Assembly (NCBI GenBank): GCA_018069525.1
Contig: JAGPUQ010000017.1
Location: 1 to 61,193 of the forward strand
Direction: 5' to 3'
DNA: 61,193 bases
Source: Porticoccaceae bacterium
GTDB taxonomy: Bacteria; Pseudomonadota; Gammaproteobacteria; Pseudomonadales; Porticoccaceae
In this document: positions 10,221 through 18,450 of the stretch, one piece after another
How positions within the stretch are numbered: the stretch's first letter is position 1
How the letters are laid out: each line of letters starts with the position of its first letter
Notes under the pieces: model-generated
Databases searched by the model: none
What the model was told of the DNA's origin: nothing
What the model saw: the letters and a program-made list of their open reading frames with translations, nothing else
Translations under genes and position numbers: made by a program

Positions 10221-12004
10221 AGATCTGGCCCTATGCTGAAGTGCAGTCGCCAGGGGTGGTCTTCGCGGCTGATGGCCGTCGCCAGGTCAATGCGCACCGG
10301 CCCGATCGGCGATCGCCAGCGAATGCCCAGACCAGCGCCTCGTTCCAGTTTGTCGGCAAAACTATTCATGGCGTTGCCGGCGTCGTAGAACGCGGCGGCA
10401 CCCCACTTGTCATTGAGGCTGTGTTCAAACTCAATACTGCCAACCATTAAATGACTGCCACCGATGACCTCGCCTCTATCGTCTCTGGGACCCAATGACT
10501 GGTAGCCAAAACCTCGTACGCTCTGGGCGCCGCCGGCGAAGAAGCGCACCGAAGAGGGGAGTTGGTGGAAGTCCTGTGTCCAGGTCGTGCCGATTCTACC
10601 CCGGGTGATAAGGCGGTTACGCTGGCCCAGCCGATTAATGGCCTTGATCCCCCCCTGCAGCTGTAAAAAGCTCACATCTGAAAGGAGATCCTCGCGAGCG
10701 CCACGCAGGCCGATATCGAAGCGTATGCCATCAAAACTCGTGACGATGTTGTTTCCCCAGGAGCGACTCCAGTTAACACCTGGCATCAACAAGGTTGACT
10801 CACCTTTATCACTCCCGACCACAAACTCCTCTACTTGATAATTAACGGATAGCGATTCGCGCCACGGGCCACGGTTGCGATTGAGATTGGCGCCAATGGT
10901 GCGCACCGTACTATCGCTAACGTCGGTCTTTTCATTTACCTGACCGATGTTGTAAATCATTTGATCAGTGCGAGGGTTGAGCACCGGCACCCGATAACTG
11001 GCGCTGAGGCTATAGCCAAATTCAGAAATTTTGACTTCGCTATTAAATCGGTGTCCATGGCGGTTTACACGCGGAACCTCCCAGCTAAAACTGGTGCGGG
11101 CCCCGGTGTCGGTGCCGTAACCGAGCCCCAGGCCATAGCGATGCGGCTTGCGGGGTGTTAGTGCGACGGTAACAGGTATTTCGGCGATATCGGCTTGCGG
11201 CTGACCTGGCGATACTTCAGCGGTCTGGAAGTAGTTGCTGTCATTCAGGGCCTGCTGTAAGTCGATAAGCGCATCGTGGTTGTAAGGTGAGCCGCGCTCG
11301 AAGGGGATGTAGCGCTGCAAAAGTTGTGGCTCCAGTAAATCCTGTTCTAACTTGACTGTGCCAAAGCGATAGCGGCGGCCGCCGTCATAGTGAAGGGTAA
11401 TACTAGCTTCGTAGGTTTTTAGATCAATAGCCACACGGTGTTGGGTAAAGCGGGCGTCCACATAACCCCGTTCGGCCGCTAGTCTAGCTAAATCGGTTTT
11501 GATGGTTTCGTATTCAAGGTGGTTGAAGATCTTGCCTTTATACAAGGGGAGGTTATCGTTTAGTTGTCGAAACTCCGGATCTTCAGCCATCTCTTCGCTT
11601 ATTGTGAAGTCAAACTTGCCGATAAGTAAAGGCGGGCCCAGGTCAACGCTATAGCTGGCTCGCCAATTACTGTCTGAGGTCTGAACTAATTCCGTTTTAA
11701 TCAGCGGCCGATAATAGCCGAAGGGTTGGAGAGCTCGGGTTATTTCCTTAGGCGCTTTTTTATGGAGTCGGCGCAGACGGCCCTCGCTCATTAACGCGTG
11801 TTTTTTCTGTTGTTCAAGGCTTAGGAACAGGCGGATGTTGTTCTCTAATATTTTGTCGACGCCGCTGACATCGATATCAATGGTCATTTGCGCAAATAAA
11901 AGTGGCGAAAAAAGGCAGATCGATAGCGCCAGCGCCAGCCGTTGTGTTAAGGGTATGCAGATTCCTTGAGCCACAATATTACGTTTGATCCGACGGTTTA
12001 TCAT
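10217..12004 (-). CDS. tamA: outer-membrane translocation and assembly factor TamA (Omp85 family)
   Basis: This Omp85/BamA-type outer-membrane barrel has three POTRA domains and works with TamB in outer-membrane biogenesis. At 595 aa it is of normal size. The N-terminus has a signal-peptide-like segment (ALALSICLFSPLLFA, about residues 24-38). POTRA domains fill roughly residues 40-280 and the barrel follows. The Omp85 hallmark VRGF is seen in AQSVRGFGYQSLGPRD, and the chain ends in HFSIGPDL, close to a usual aromatic barrel end. No strong ribosome site precedes the ATG. The gene begins inside the 3' end of the MscS gene (26-bp overlap), so its translation is probably coupled to that upstream gene. 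Confidence 0.93.
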   Translation of the reverse strand: MINRRIKRNIVAQGICIPLTQRLALALSICLFSPLLFAQMTIDIDVSGVDKILENNIRLFLSLEQQKKHALMSEGRLRRLHKKAPKEITRALQPFGYYRPLIKTELVQTSDSNWRASYSVDLGPPLLIGKFDFTISEEMAEDPEFRQLNDNLPLYKGKIFNHLEYETIKTDLARLAAERGYVDARFTQHRVAIDLKTYEASITLHYDGGRRYRFGTVKLEQDLLEPQLLQRYIPFERGSPYNHDALIDLQQALNDSNYFQTAEVSPGQPQADIAEIPVTVALTPRKPHRYGLGLGYGTDTGARTSFSWEVPRVNRHGHRFNSEVKISEFGYSLSASYRVPVLNPRTDQMIYNIGQVNEKTDVSDSTVRTIGANLNRNRGPWRESLSVNYQVEEFVVGSDKGESTLLMPGVNWSRSWGNNIVTSFDGIRFDIGLRGAREDLLSDVSFLQLQGGIKAINRLGQRNRLITRGRIGTTWTQDFHQLPSSVRFFAGGAQSVRGFGYQSLGPRDDRGEVIGGSHLMVGSIEFEHSLNDKWGAAAFYDAGNAMNSFADKLERGAGLGIRWRSPIGPVRIDLATAISREDHPWRLHFSIGPDL

Positions 12005-12836
12005 CAGTATTTCTAATGGGAAAGGGCTCCGTCACACTGCCCATGTACAGGGTGCGATGGGGGAACGGGATCTCAATACCCTGTTCGTCAAAAGCGGTTT
12101 TTATTTCTTCATAGATACTGTTTTTCAAGTCGAGAAAATTTTCTCGCTTGCCCCATACTGAGAATTGAATATCCAAAGAAGAATCACCAAAGCCCTGGAA
12201 CATATAGCGCGGTTTGGGTTCTTCAAGGCTGAGCGGATTTTTATCTGCTACTTCTTCCAGTATCTTCCGCACTTTTTTGAGGTCTTCTTTGTAAGCTACG
12301 CCGACTAGCACATCCGCGCGGCGAATCGGAAAGCGGGAGAGTGTGGTGACTTCTGATTTGATCAGCGACTCGTTGGGTATGCGCACAAACAAATTATCGA
12401 AGGTCCGTAACTTGACAGAAAGAGGGTCAATGGAAAGAACCTCTCCGGTCGTAGTACCGACGCGAATAGTATCGCCAATAGTGAATGGACGCTCCGCCAC
12501 CAGGAACAGACCGCTGATCAGGTTGGAGGCTGAGGTTTGTGACGCAAAGCCGATCGCTACGCTTAAAATGCCCGCAGCACCCAATAGCACGCTGAGATTA
12601 AACCCCAGCTGATGCAGCGCTGTAATTAAAAAAAGAATCAAAATGAAGTAATAGCTGCCCCGTTTGAGCAACATGGCGCGGTGAACGGCTATCCTCTTGT
12701 CAGCGATTCTTTTGATCCCGGAACTGGCTAGTTTGGCCGTCACCAGGCCCATAAGGACCACGATAATGGCTCGTGTTACAACCCAGAGCTTTTCGCTGCC
12801 AAGGAAGTTAACGATGTCACTCCAAAATTCGCTCAT
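11979..12836 (-). CDS. mscS: small-conductance mechanosensitive channel, MscS family
   Basis: This inner-membrane channel opens on hypo-osmotic stretch and releases solutes. At 285 aa it nearly equals E. coli MscS (286). There are three N-terminal helices, then a glycine/alanine-rich pore helix (LLGAAGILSVAIGFASQTSASNLI, given here only by its start and end residues, about 87-110). The beta domain (PFTIGDTIRVGTTTGEV) and the C-terminal alpha/beta domain ending GIEIPFPHRTLYMG follow. The open frame begins four codons earlier, but the ATG at 12836 has GGAG six bases upstream, so it is preferred. It lies between a DUF432-like gene and tamA in one minus-strand run. Confidence 0.92.
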   Translation of the reverse strand: MSEFWSDIVNFLGSEKLWVVTRAIIVVLMGLVTAKLASSGIKRIADKRIAVHRAMLLKRGSYYFILILFLITALHQLGFNLSVLLGAAGILSVAIGFASQTSASNLISGLFLVAERPFTIGDTIRVGTTTGEVLSIDPLSVKLRTFDNLFVRIPNESLIKSEVTTLSRFPIRRADVLVGVAYKEDLKKVRKILEEVADKNPLSLEEPKPRYMFQGFGDSSLDIQFSVWGKRENFLDLKNSIYEEIKTAFDEQGIEIPFPHRTLYMGSVTEPFPIRNTDDKPSDQT

Positions 12837-12855
12837 AACTATCTCCATCTCGAAA

Positions 12856-13665
12856 CTAGCTGAATACCGCGTTAAAGGCTCGGATTAAAACGCCAACGTT
12901 CGCTGTATTGCGGGGTTTGCTCAATAGTTCCGGCGACTTTGCTTCTTCAGGTGCTTTGTCACCGATTTTTAGTTCCGCCATGTCGCCCTCCTTGCCTCGA
13001 GTCAAGGTCACCTTTGGGGTCCATAATTGTCCATCGGCGCAGGCATATAACGACAACAGTGGCGCGGGTAGATTGAGCCGTTCAACGGTTAGCGTGGTAT
13101 CGGCCCGATTGCGAATAAGCACCGGGGTTATCGCCCGGTGTGCTCGTTGCGGTAACTCTGTCAAATTTGTACGGCAGTGGGTGGTTGAGGCATAGCAGAG
13201 TTCACCCTGCAGAGTGGAAGGGCCAAACCATGTGTCCGATGGACGCTGAATGGCGACTTCTTCCAGCACGGTAGCTGGTGAAGTCCCGAGCGCCAGTTCA
13301 AGCCACAATGGCGAGCTGACGTAGAGAGTTACCTCCTCACCGGCCGTTAGATTAAAAGGAATGAGTGGGCGGGAAATAATGGGGCGATCGGCGAGTCTAG
13401 GGCTTACTGTCAGTTGCTTTACGATCTTACTAAAAATATAGCGCGAGTTGTTATCGAGCGTTTCCGGCAGTTGATCGCTACTCTGGACTTCCCAGGTAAT
13501 ATCATCGCTATCAAAATCGGCTGTTCGACCATGGCCGATATTCCACTCACCGTCCAGACAGCGGACGACAAGTGTCAGTGGCCCGATGCGCCACTGTAAA
13601 CTTTGGTCGAGGGGAATCGTAAAGCTGCCCCACCAGTGCGGCGGCCTATCAAATTCTATCGCCAT
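12856..13665 (-). CDS. DUF432-like cytoplasmic protein next to mscS
   Basis: A 269 aa protein with no signal peptide or membrane segment, rich in beta-strand-like alternation. The opening PPHWWGSFTIPLDQSLQWRIGPLTL and the central ELALGTSPATVLEEVAIQRPSDTWFGP (quoted in parts) recall DUF432 proteins, which I remember as neighbours of MscS-type channels in other bacteria; that recall is not a search result. An AGAGGA ribosome site precedes the ATG. It ends 19 bp before the mscS start on the same strand, so the two are probably co-transcribed and this may be a channel-associated protein. No catalytic motif is visible. Confidence 0.6.
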   Translation of the reverse strand: MAIEFDRPPHWWGSFTIPLDQSLQWRIGPLTLVVRCLDGEWNIGHGRTADFDSDDITWEVQSSDQLPETLDNNSRYIFSKIVKQLTVSPRLADRPIISRPLIPFNLTAGEEVTLYVSSPLWLELALGTSPATVLEEVAIQRPSDTWFGPSTLQGELCYASTTHCRTNLTELPQRAHRAITPVLIRNRADTTLTVERLNLPAPLLSLYACADGQLWTPKVTLTRGKEGDMAELKIGDKAPEEAKSPELLSKPRNTANVGVLIRAFNAVFS

Positions 13666-13763
13666 AATTTTTCCTCTGGATTGGGTGTTTATTCCGCGTG
13701 ATTAAAAAATAGCTAAATATACAATCATGCTTTGCATGTCAGGTCTTGCTCAAGCATCGATAT

Positions 13764-14939
13764 TTATACTGAACTTACTTCCTGCCTATCTTTCAATAGA
13801 TACTTAACCAGCATAATCCAGGCAGGGCTGATGAGCAGAGAAAGAGAAATGACAGCAATAGTCATTTGGTAACCGTAGTCGGAAATAATGTGAGCCTGAA
13901 TACCCACCGCTGCCAACACAAAACTAAATTCTCCGATCTGTGATAGCAGTGTGCCTGCATATAAGCTATCTGCCCAGTTTTCCCCGAGAAAATAAAGTAT
14001 TAGGCCATTGATGAAGGTGTTGGCTACTACCGCGAGCAGCACCAATATACTGACCTGAACCCCGTGCGATTGTATAAAACTGAGGTCTACCAGCATGCCG
14101 ATCGAGACAAAAAAAAGTGCAACAAATAAAACTCGGAAGGGCTCTAAGCTTTGATGGACCCAGTGAGCTTCTTTGGCGGCACCGATAATCATTCCGGCCA
14201 CAAACGCGCCCAGAGCAGTAGAAAGTCCCGCTAAACCGGTTAGTAATGATAAACCCAGGCAGACCGATAAGGCTGCGAAAACATGCATTTCATGATCGTT
14301 GCCCATAAGCTTACTTAAAGGCAGATGTATCGTATCTTTTATGGCGATGTAGGCAACAATAGCAACAATAACCAGCGCACCACAGGCCTGAAGAATAGCG
14401 CTAGTGGCTTCTACGCCAGTATCGTCACCAATCGCTGCTAGAATGATGAGCATTGGGATTATTGCCAGGTCTTGAGCTAGCAAGATAGCCAGCACATTTT
14501 GGCCGACTTTGGTGTCGAATTCTTTCCAGTCCTGAAGTAGTTTGAGCACAACTGCTGTACTGCTAAGGCTGATAACAAAGCCGATAAGAACAATGCGCTG
14601 CAGGGGCCAGTCCATCAGTAAACCCAACGGCCAGACACAACTGACACTGATAATGATTTGCGCCAGGGTGCCAAGCACCGCAATTTTCCAGTTGTCGATA
14701 AGTTTTCTGGGAGAGACTTCCATTCCGATAAAGAAAAGCAACATGACAACGCCTATGGCGCCAAAGCGGGAAAGGGTCGCGTCATCTTGTACCAGTGCTA
14801 TCCCATGGGGGCCAAGAATAACGCCAGCAATCAGATAGCCGACAACATGGGGCTGCTTGAGCCTGCGTAGCAGTAGTCCGAGCAACAATACGGCGAGAAT
14901 CGCGCCTACCAGATAAGGCATGATCGGATCCAGGTGCAT
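13764..14939 (-). CDS. KefB-type monovalent cation:proton antiporter (CPA2), transporter domain only
   Basis: This inner-membrane antiporter of the CPA2/Na_H_Exchanger family exchanges protons for potassium or sodium. It has about 12-13 predicted helices across 391 aa. Family features are QPHVVGYLIAGVILGPHG near residue 30, LSSTAVVLKLLQDW near 125, and LAQDLAIIPMLIIL near 152. Full KefB/KefC proteins carry a C-terminal TrkA-N nucleotide-binding domain; here the chain stops about 10 residues after the last helix, so the regulatory domain is absent. An AAGGA site precedes the ATG. It is monocistronic in appearance. Confidence 0.85.
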   Translation of the reverse strand: MHLDPIMPYLVGAILAVLLLGLLLRRLKQPHVVGYLIAGVILGPHGIALVQDDATLSRFGAIGVVMLLFFIGMEVSPRKLIDNWKIAVLGTLAQIIISVSCVWPLGLLMDWPLQRIVLIGFVISLSSTAVVLKLLQDWKEFDTKVGQNVLAILLAQDLAIIPMLIILAAIGDDTGVEATSAILQACGALVIVAIVAYIAIKDTIHLPLSKLMGNDHEMHVFAALSVCLGLSLLTGLAGLSTALGAFVAGMIIGAAKEAHWVHQSLEPFRVLFVALFFVSIGMLVDLSFIQSHGVQVSILVLLAVVANTFINGLILYFLGENWADSLYAGTLLSQIGEFSFVLAAVGIQAHIISDYGYQMTIAVISLSLLISPAWIMLVKYLLKDRQEVSSV

Positions 14940-15045
14940 GCGGTGATTCCTTGATAAATCGAATAGAGCTTAAGTAATTAGAGCCAGTTGGGTTTCTTGT
15001 GTTGAATAGACTGCTCGCGTAACGCTACTGCGTCAGAGTTGTTTT

Positions 15046-15531
15046 TTATTGCGAGCGAGGGTTTTGTTTGCCTCCATCGCTGACTTGCGATGTAATATTT
15101 TCACGTTGAAAATTGATGGAAGTGCCGATGCGCACTGCTCCCAGCGCTAGCAGCAGTGCGCTGAAAGCGTAAATACCCTGTGTGTCGAGCTTATGATGAA
15201 ATAGTTCGATCATGATGTGGCGGAGTAAAAACACGATGCCTGCATCGATGATCGGCGTCAGGCGTAGGCGTCGCGAGGTGAAGTACTCCGTCAGTGAGCG
15301 CGACAGTTCTACAAGGATGAAGAGGGTTAGAACGTCAGTGAAAATAGACAGGTAATTTCCAGTGATGCCGCTGGTTTGAATCAGCGTCCCTACCTGGTAA
15401 AAAAGGCGCACAACACCAATGACCATGATGATCGTGATAAATAGAAGGATGACAGAAAATACCAGGCTAATGACCCAGTTATAGGTATTCTTGATCGTGG
15501 TTTCTATCAGGGTTAGGTTTAGTTTAGTCAT
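15046..15531 (-). CDS. phosphate-starvation-inducible PsiE-like membrane protein
   Basis: A 161 aa protein with four predicted transmembrane helices (about residues 18-42, 58-78, 95-112, 120-138). The layout and motifs such as VLTLFILVELSRSLTEYF and RLTPIIDAGIVFLLRHIMIE fit the PsiE family (PF06146), whose biochemical role is unknown. No clear Shine-Dalgarno site precedes the ATG. It stands at the left border of the accessory region and is followed on its upstream side by IS3 debris. Confidence 0.75.
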   Translation of the reverse strand: MTKLNLTLIETTIKNTYNWVISLVFSVILLFITIIMVIGVVRLFYQVGTLIQTSGITGNYLSIFTDVLTLFILVELSRSLTEYFTSRRLRLTPIIDAGIVFLLRHIMIELFHHKLDTQGIYAFSALLLALGAVRIGTSINFQRENITSQVSDGGKQNPRSQ

Positions 15532-15772
15532 ACAGAGGTGACCCAGTTTCTTCGAATGATAACAAGCGCGGATACTATGCCTGTTTCTTTATTTTGCAAC
15601 AGAAATTTTACTACGATTTTTGAATTTTAGGGCGAATCCACAGCTTCTTATCATCCGCTAAGGAGAATTATGCGCTAAAGGATCTCGTTTGGGAAAAGCT
15701 CTGGGGCCCCTGGAGATGCTTGAAGCAGAGCAATACCTGGTGGCCGAGCTAAGCTGAGCAAGATGAAGGCCG

Positions 15773-15970
15773 GCGCTCTGGTCCAAGCGCGAGGCACTGG
15801 ATATTGTTATTGATACTGCGATCCCTGGTGGTCCAGTTGTGCGGGAGCCGGACAGGCTCATTGAAAGGCGGGATAAACCGAGTGTGATCGGGGTCGATAA
15901 TGGCATCAAGCTGAGCTACATTCAGCCAGGAAAACCGAACCTGAAAGCTTACTTCACCACTTCAGTCTAA
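15773..15970 (+). pseudogene. IS3-family transposase remnant (OrfB rve domain)
   Basis: The plus-strand frame reads REALDIVIDTAIPGGPVV, then LIERRDKPSVIGVDNG, then IKLSYIQPGKPN and a stop. This follows the integrase core of IS3-type OrfB: the W/L-RGKP-x-x-IRVDNG motif with the second catalytic Asp, then the IQPGKP-x-x-N motif. Between DNG and IQPGKP the normal stretch of about 20 residues is reduced to five, so there is an internal deletion, and the C-terminal Glu region is missing. No upstream OrfA or terminal inverted repeats could be defined in 15.6-16.0 kb. A minus-strand frame overlapping it is a shadow. Confidence 0.7.
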
Positions 15971-16064
15971 CTTGTCGGCACGAGGTCTGACATGATCGTC
16001 AATATTCTGGGTTGATTGGAGATCAGCGCACCGTAAGTGACTTAAGGTCTAGTAGGTATTGGTA

Positions 16065-16274
16065 TTACTGGGAGCGCTTGTGTTTTCTGTTGAAGTGTCC
16101 GGCAGTAATCCAGCCGATGATAATACCGATGGCGAGTACGAATAAGACCATCAGTGACCGGGAAATGGATATTTTCCAGAACAGAAGCTGAATATCCACC
16201 ACGGTTGTATTTTGCGCAATAAAAACCGCAGCCAGAAGTAGCAGTGCCAGCCCGATGTATGCCTTGATGTTCAT
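16065..16274 (-). CDS. LapA-domain (DUF1049) small membrane protein
   Basis: A 69 aa protein with two transmembrane helices (about residues 3-22 and 38-60) and a basic tail ending NRKHKRSQ. The pattern AQNTTVVDIQLLFWKISISRS between the helices is characteristic of the LapA/DUF1049 family (E. coli YciS is a member, linked to lipopolysaccharide assembly control with LapB). There is no lapB next to it here, so this is an isolated paralogue. The ATG at 16274 is chosen because GAGAG lies six bases before it; an upstream TTG is less likely. Confidence 0.8.
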   Translation of the reverse strand: MNIKAYIGLALLLLAAVFIAQNTTVVDIQLLFWKISISRSLMVLFVLAIGIIIGWITAGHFNRKHKRSQ

Positions 16275-16352
16275 GATCAACTCTCAATGAATGGGTTTGT
16301 TAGCGATATGCTGGAGTCCATCTGGTTCGTCATCTGCAATCATACTCTACGA

Positions 16353-16463
16353 TCAATAAAGATGAGAAAGTTGGACTACAATGGAAGCGCGCCAATAGGC
16401 GTTGATCTTGCGTAGTTGTTCCGCGTCGAGGGGTTCGCTGTTGCTTGTAACCGTGTCGGTCAT
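16353..16463 (-). pseudogene. phosphoketolase N-terminal fragment
   Basis: A 36-codon reading frame begins with ATG preceded by an AAGG-type ribosome site. Its protein starts MTDTVTSNSEPLDAEQLRKI and continues NAYWRAS, then stops. This is how xylulose-5-phosphate/fructose-6-phosphate phosphoketolases (XFP) begin: a Leu-Asp-x-Glu-x-Leu-x-Lys-Ile-x-Ala-Tyr-Trp-Arg-Ala opening before the TPP domain. After WRAS the family resemblance ends. The rest of a protein of about 790 aa is missing, so this is a decayed remnant. Confidence 0.65.
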
Positions 16464-16583
16464 GATGATTATTCCTTGTTGAGTCTGTGCCTGCATGCCT
16501 GTGTAGTTCATGATGATCTACTGGGGATAATGCCTGTAAACAGCTTATGCAGCCTTATCGAAGAGGCTTTTAACGGGTGTTTT

Positions 16584-17282
16584 TCACAAGCGAAACAAGC
16601 GTGGGTTGCGTTCTATAAACTTGTTGATCCAGGCCTCTATGAATGATTGTTTGCGGCGGACCATGTACCACCAACCTAAAGCACTGATAAAAATAGCGCC
16701 CAAAGCATTGACGATCATATCCCACATCGTATCGGTCAATCCTGACGGGTCGCCGAACATGGATTTCTGCATATTCGTACCAACGATCTGATCCATAGCA
16801 AATTCGAAAACCTCCCAAAGCGTACCCACCACAATGGCAAAAAGACAGGCGAACAGGGCCACGAAACGTGGTCGCATGTGCAGGTCAATGTGTTCGCTTT
16901 CATTAAGTAGGTAGACGAGCAAAAAACCAAAAATCCCCATTAACAGTCCTGAACTAGTATGCAGGGCGATATCCCACCACCAAATCCGTCCGTAGTAACC
17001 ACGTATCTCCCCAAGGAACAGCGCGGCGAATACAAATACGATGGCGAGCACCTGGAACTCCGGTGGGATGTACACCCGGAACTGTCGACCAAGCACAGCA
17101 GGAGCTGATGTGAGGCCCATAATCATTACGACCAAAAAAATGTTCATCCATTGCTGTTCACGGAACAGAAGAACTAACTCCACCGTCATAACAAATAGCA
17201 AAACACCTAATATTATTCGACGGATCACAGTCGGCATATCTGCGGGGTTATTTTTTGAATTCATTAGATATAGGTCGTCCAT
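16584..17282 (-). CDS. DUF2238 / YjdF-family inner-membrane protein
   Basis: A 232 aa integral membrane protein with about six to seven helices. Motifs of the YjdF/DUF2238 family are visible: YYGRIWWWDIALHTSSGLLM (about 105-124), GTLWEVFEFAMDQIVG (about 165-180) and SGLTDTMWDMIVNALGA (about 191-207). The function is unknown. The paired acidic/aromatic motifs resemble those of VanZ-like and YjdF proteins. The start is uncertain: an ATG at 17264 (MNSKNN) is an alternative. It belongs to the cluster of stress-type membrane genes in this region. Confidence 0.8.
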   Translation of the reverse strand: MDDLYLMNSKNNPADMPTVIRRIILGVLLFVMTVELVLLFREQQWMNIFLVVMIMGLTSAPAVLGRQFRVYIPPEFQVLAIVFVFAALFLGEIRGYYGRIWWWDIALHTSSGLLMGIFGFLLVYLLNESEHIDLHMRPRFVALFACLFAIVVGTLWEVFEFAMDQIVGTNMQKSMFGDPSGLTDTMWDMIVNALGAIFISALGWWYMVRRKQSFIEAWINKFIERNPRLFRL

Positions 17283-17517
17283 CCATTCGTTGTATCCTTC
17301 AGCATTTTCGCCCGATAAGTGGGATATTCACTGATATCACGACTTACAGGAACCGACATCACTTTCAGGAGTAGAAGCGCTGTAGGCAGTATGCCCAAAC
17401 GCAAAGACAGCGCGATCACAAATGCCCTACGTTGAAAAAATATTCACCGGCATCGAACACTTTTGCCGGATACCTGTTTGCAAAAGACTGCCCCATCTGG
17501 CGAACCATTAAGTATGC

Positions 17518-18450
17518 TTACCAGCGGGCTCTTTCACCTCTTACGTCCACGTGAACAAACGGGCCGTGAGCAGAATTAGCACCGTAAACCCCAAGCCCAC
17601 CAATGCGACGTCCGAACACCCGTCTTCTTGACATGTCATTGATAAAATCCGCTAACCACTGCGCATCTGCGCGGTTCACTTTACCGTCCCCATTGAGATC
17701 ATCCATAACCCCATCTTTGGGGTTCTCATCAATATAAAGGTCGCTGGCTCCTCCCCATACATGACGACTATAGGGAACGTTGCCAATAAGCTCGTTATAC
17801 CAGGGCGTTCGGTAGCCGCTCATAATCACCAATCCATCGGTCGCCCTACCGCTTTTATTCAATGCCGCCAAAATATTTTCTAGTTTCAGTAGCAAGTCAG
17901 TTCGTAGCACTAGATACTTGGGATACGGCTGCGACTGTTTTGAGACAAACTGCTCCAGGACAAAGTTTGGTGACACTCTGGTGGCTCGATTTTTATGGGT
18001 AACCTCCACAAACCCCTCCGGCGGCAGATATATTTCATTGCCCTTCAGTGTCTTCGAAGGATAGTGACCGATTCTATAACCTTTGAGATAGCCTTTTTTA
18101 TCTATCTCGCTGGCAGGCACCATGGCGACGATGTTGATATTCGCTTCCTCGCCTCCCACCGAGTTGACGACCTTAAGCGGATAAATTCCAGGGACCTCAG
18201 GGACAACAAGCGCCTGGCTACCGACTGAATCAGAAACACCGTTGAAGGTCAGAGTACCACCGTGTTTCGCGTCCTTGAAATGCACATTGAATGACTGACC
18301 CGGTAAAAAAAATAAGGTGAATATTGGATAGGGGATCACCTTGTCATCGATGACCAGCGGCGTAGCCAGTCGGCTTGCGTCCCACGCATAGCCGTAGCTA
18401 GTTAACATCAACAGAATGAAACCAACTATCCGAGGAAAATTTCTCATCAT
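17518..18450 (-). CDS. M15-type peptidase (YcbK/Peptidase_M15_3-like), secreted
   Basis: A 310 aa exported protein with a signal peptide (about residues 1-22, ending SYGYA). It has an N-terminal beta-rich domain and a C-terminal zinc D-Ala-D-Ala carboxypeptidase-type domain of the M15/YcbK group: MSGYRTPWYNE, SRHVWGGASDLYID (His and Asp zinc ligands) and HGPFVHVDVRG (third ligand). Between them is an EF-hand/dockerin-like loop, DLNGDGKVNRADAQWL, a likely calcium site. It overlaps the L,D-transpeptidase stop codon as ATGA, so both are translated from one message and probably remodel peptidoglycan together. Confidence 0.8.
   Translation of the reverse strand: MMRNFPRIVGFILLMLTSYGYAWDASRLATPLVIDDKVIPYPIFTLFFLPGQSFNVHFKDAKHGGTLTFNGVSDSVGSQALVVPEVPGIYPLKVVNSVGGEEANINIVAMVPASEIDKKGYLKGYRIGHYPSKTLKGNEIYLPPEGFVEVTHKNRATRVSPNFVLEQFVSKQSQPYPKYLVLRTDLLLKLENILAALNKSGRATDGLVIMSGYRTPWYNELIGNVPYSRHVWGGASDLYIDENPKDGVMDDLNGDGKVNRADAQWLADFINDMSRRRVFGRRIGGLGVYGANSAHGPFVHVDVRGERARW

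Noticed and set aside
15658..15909. 83-codon minus-strand frame
   Set aside because: It is antisense to the IS3 transposase remnant, which has real family motifs; the minus frame has none.
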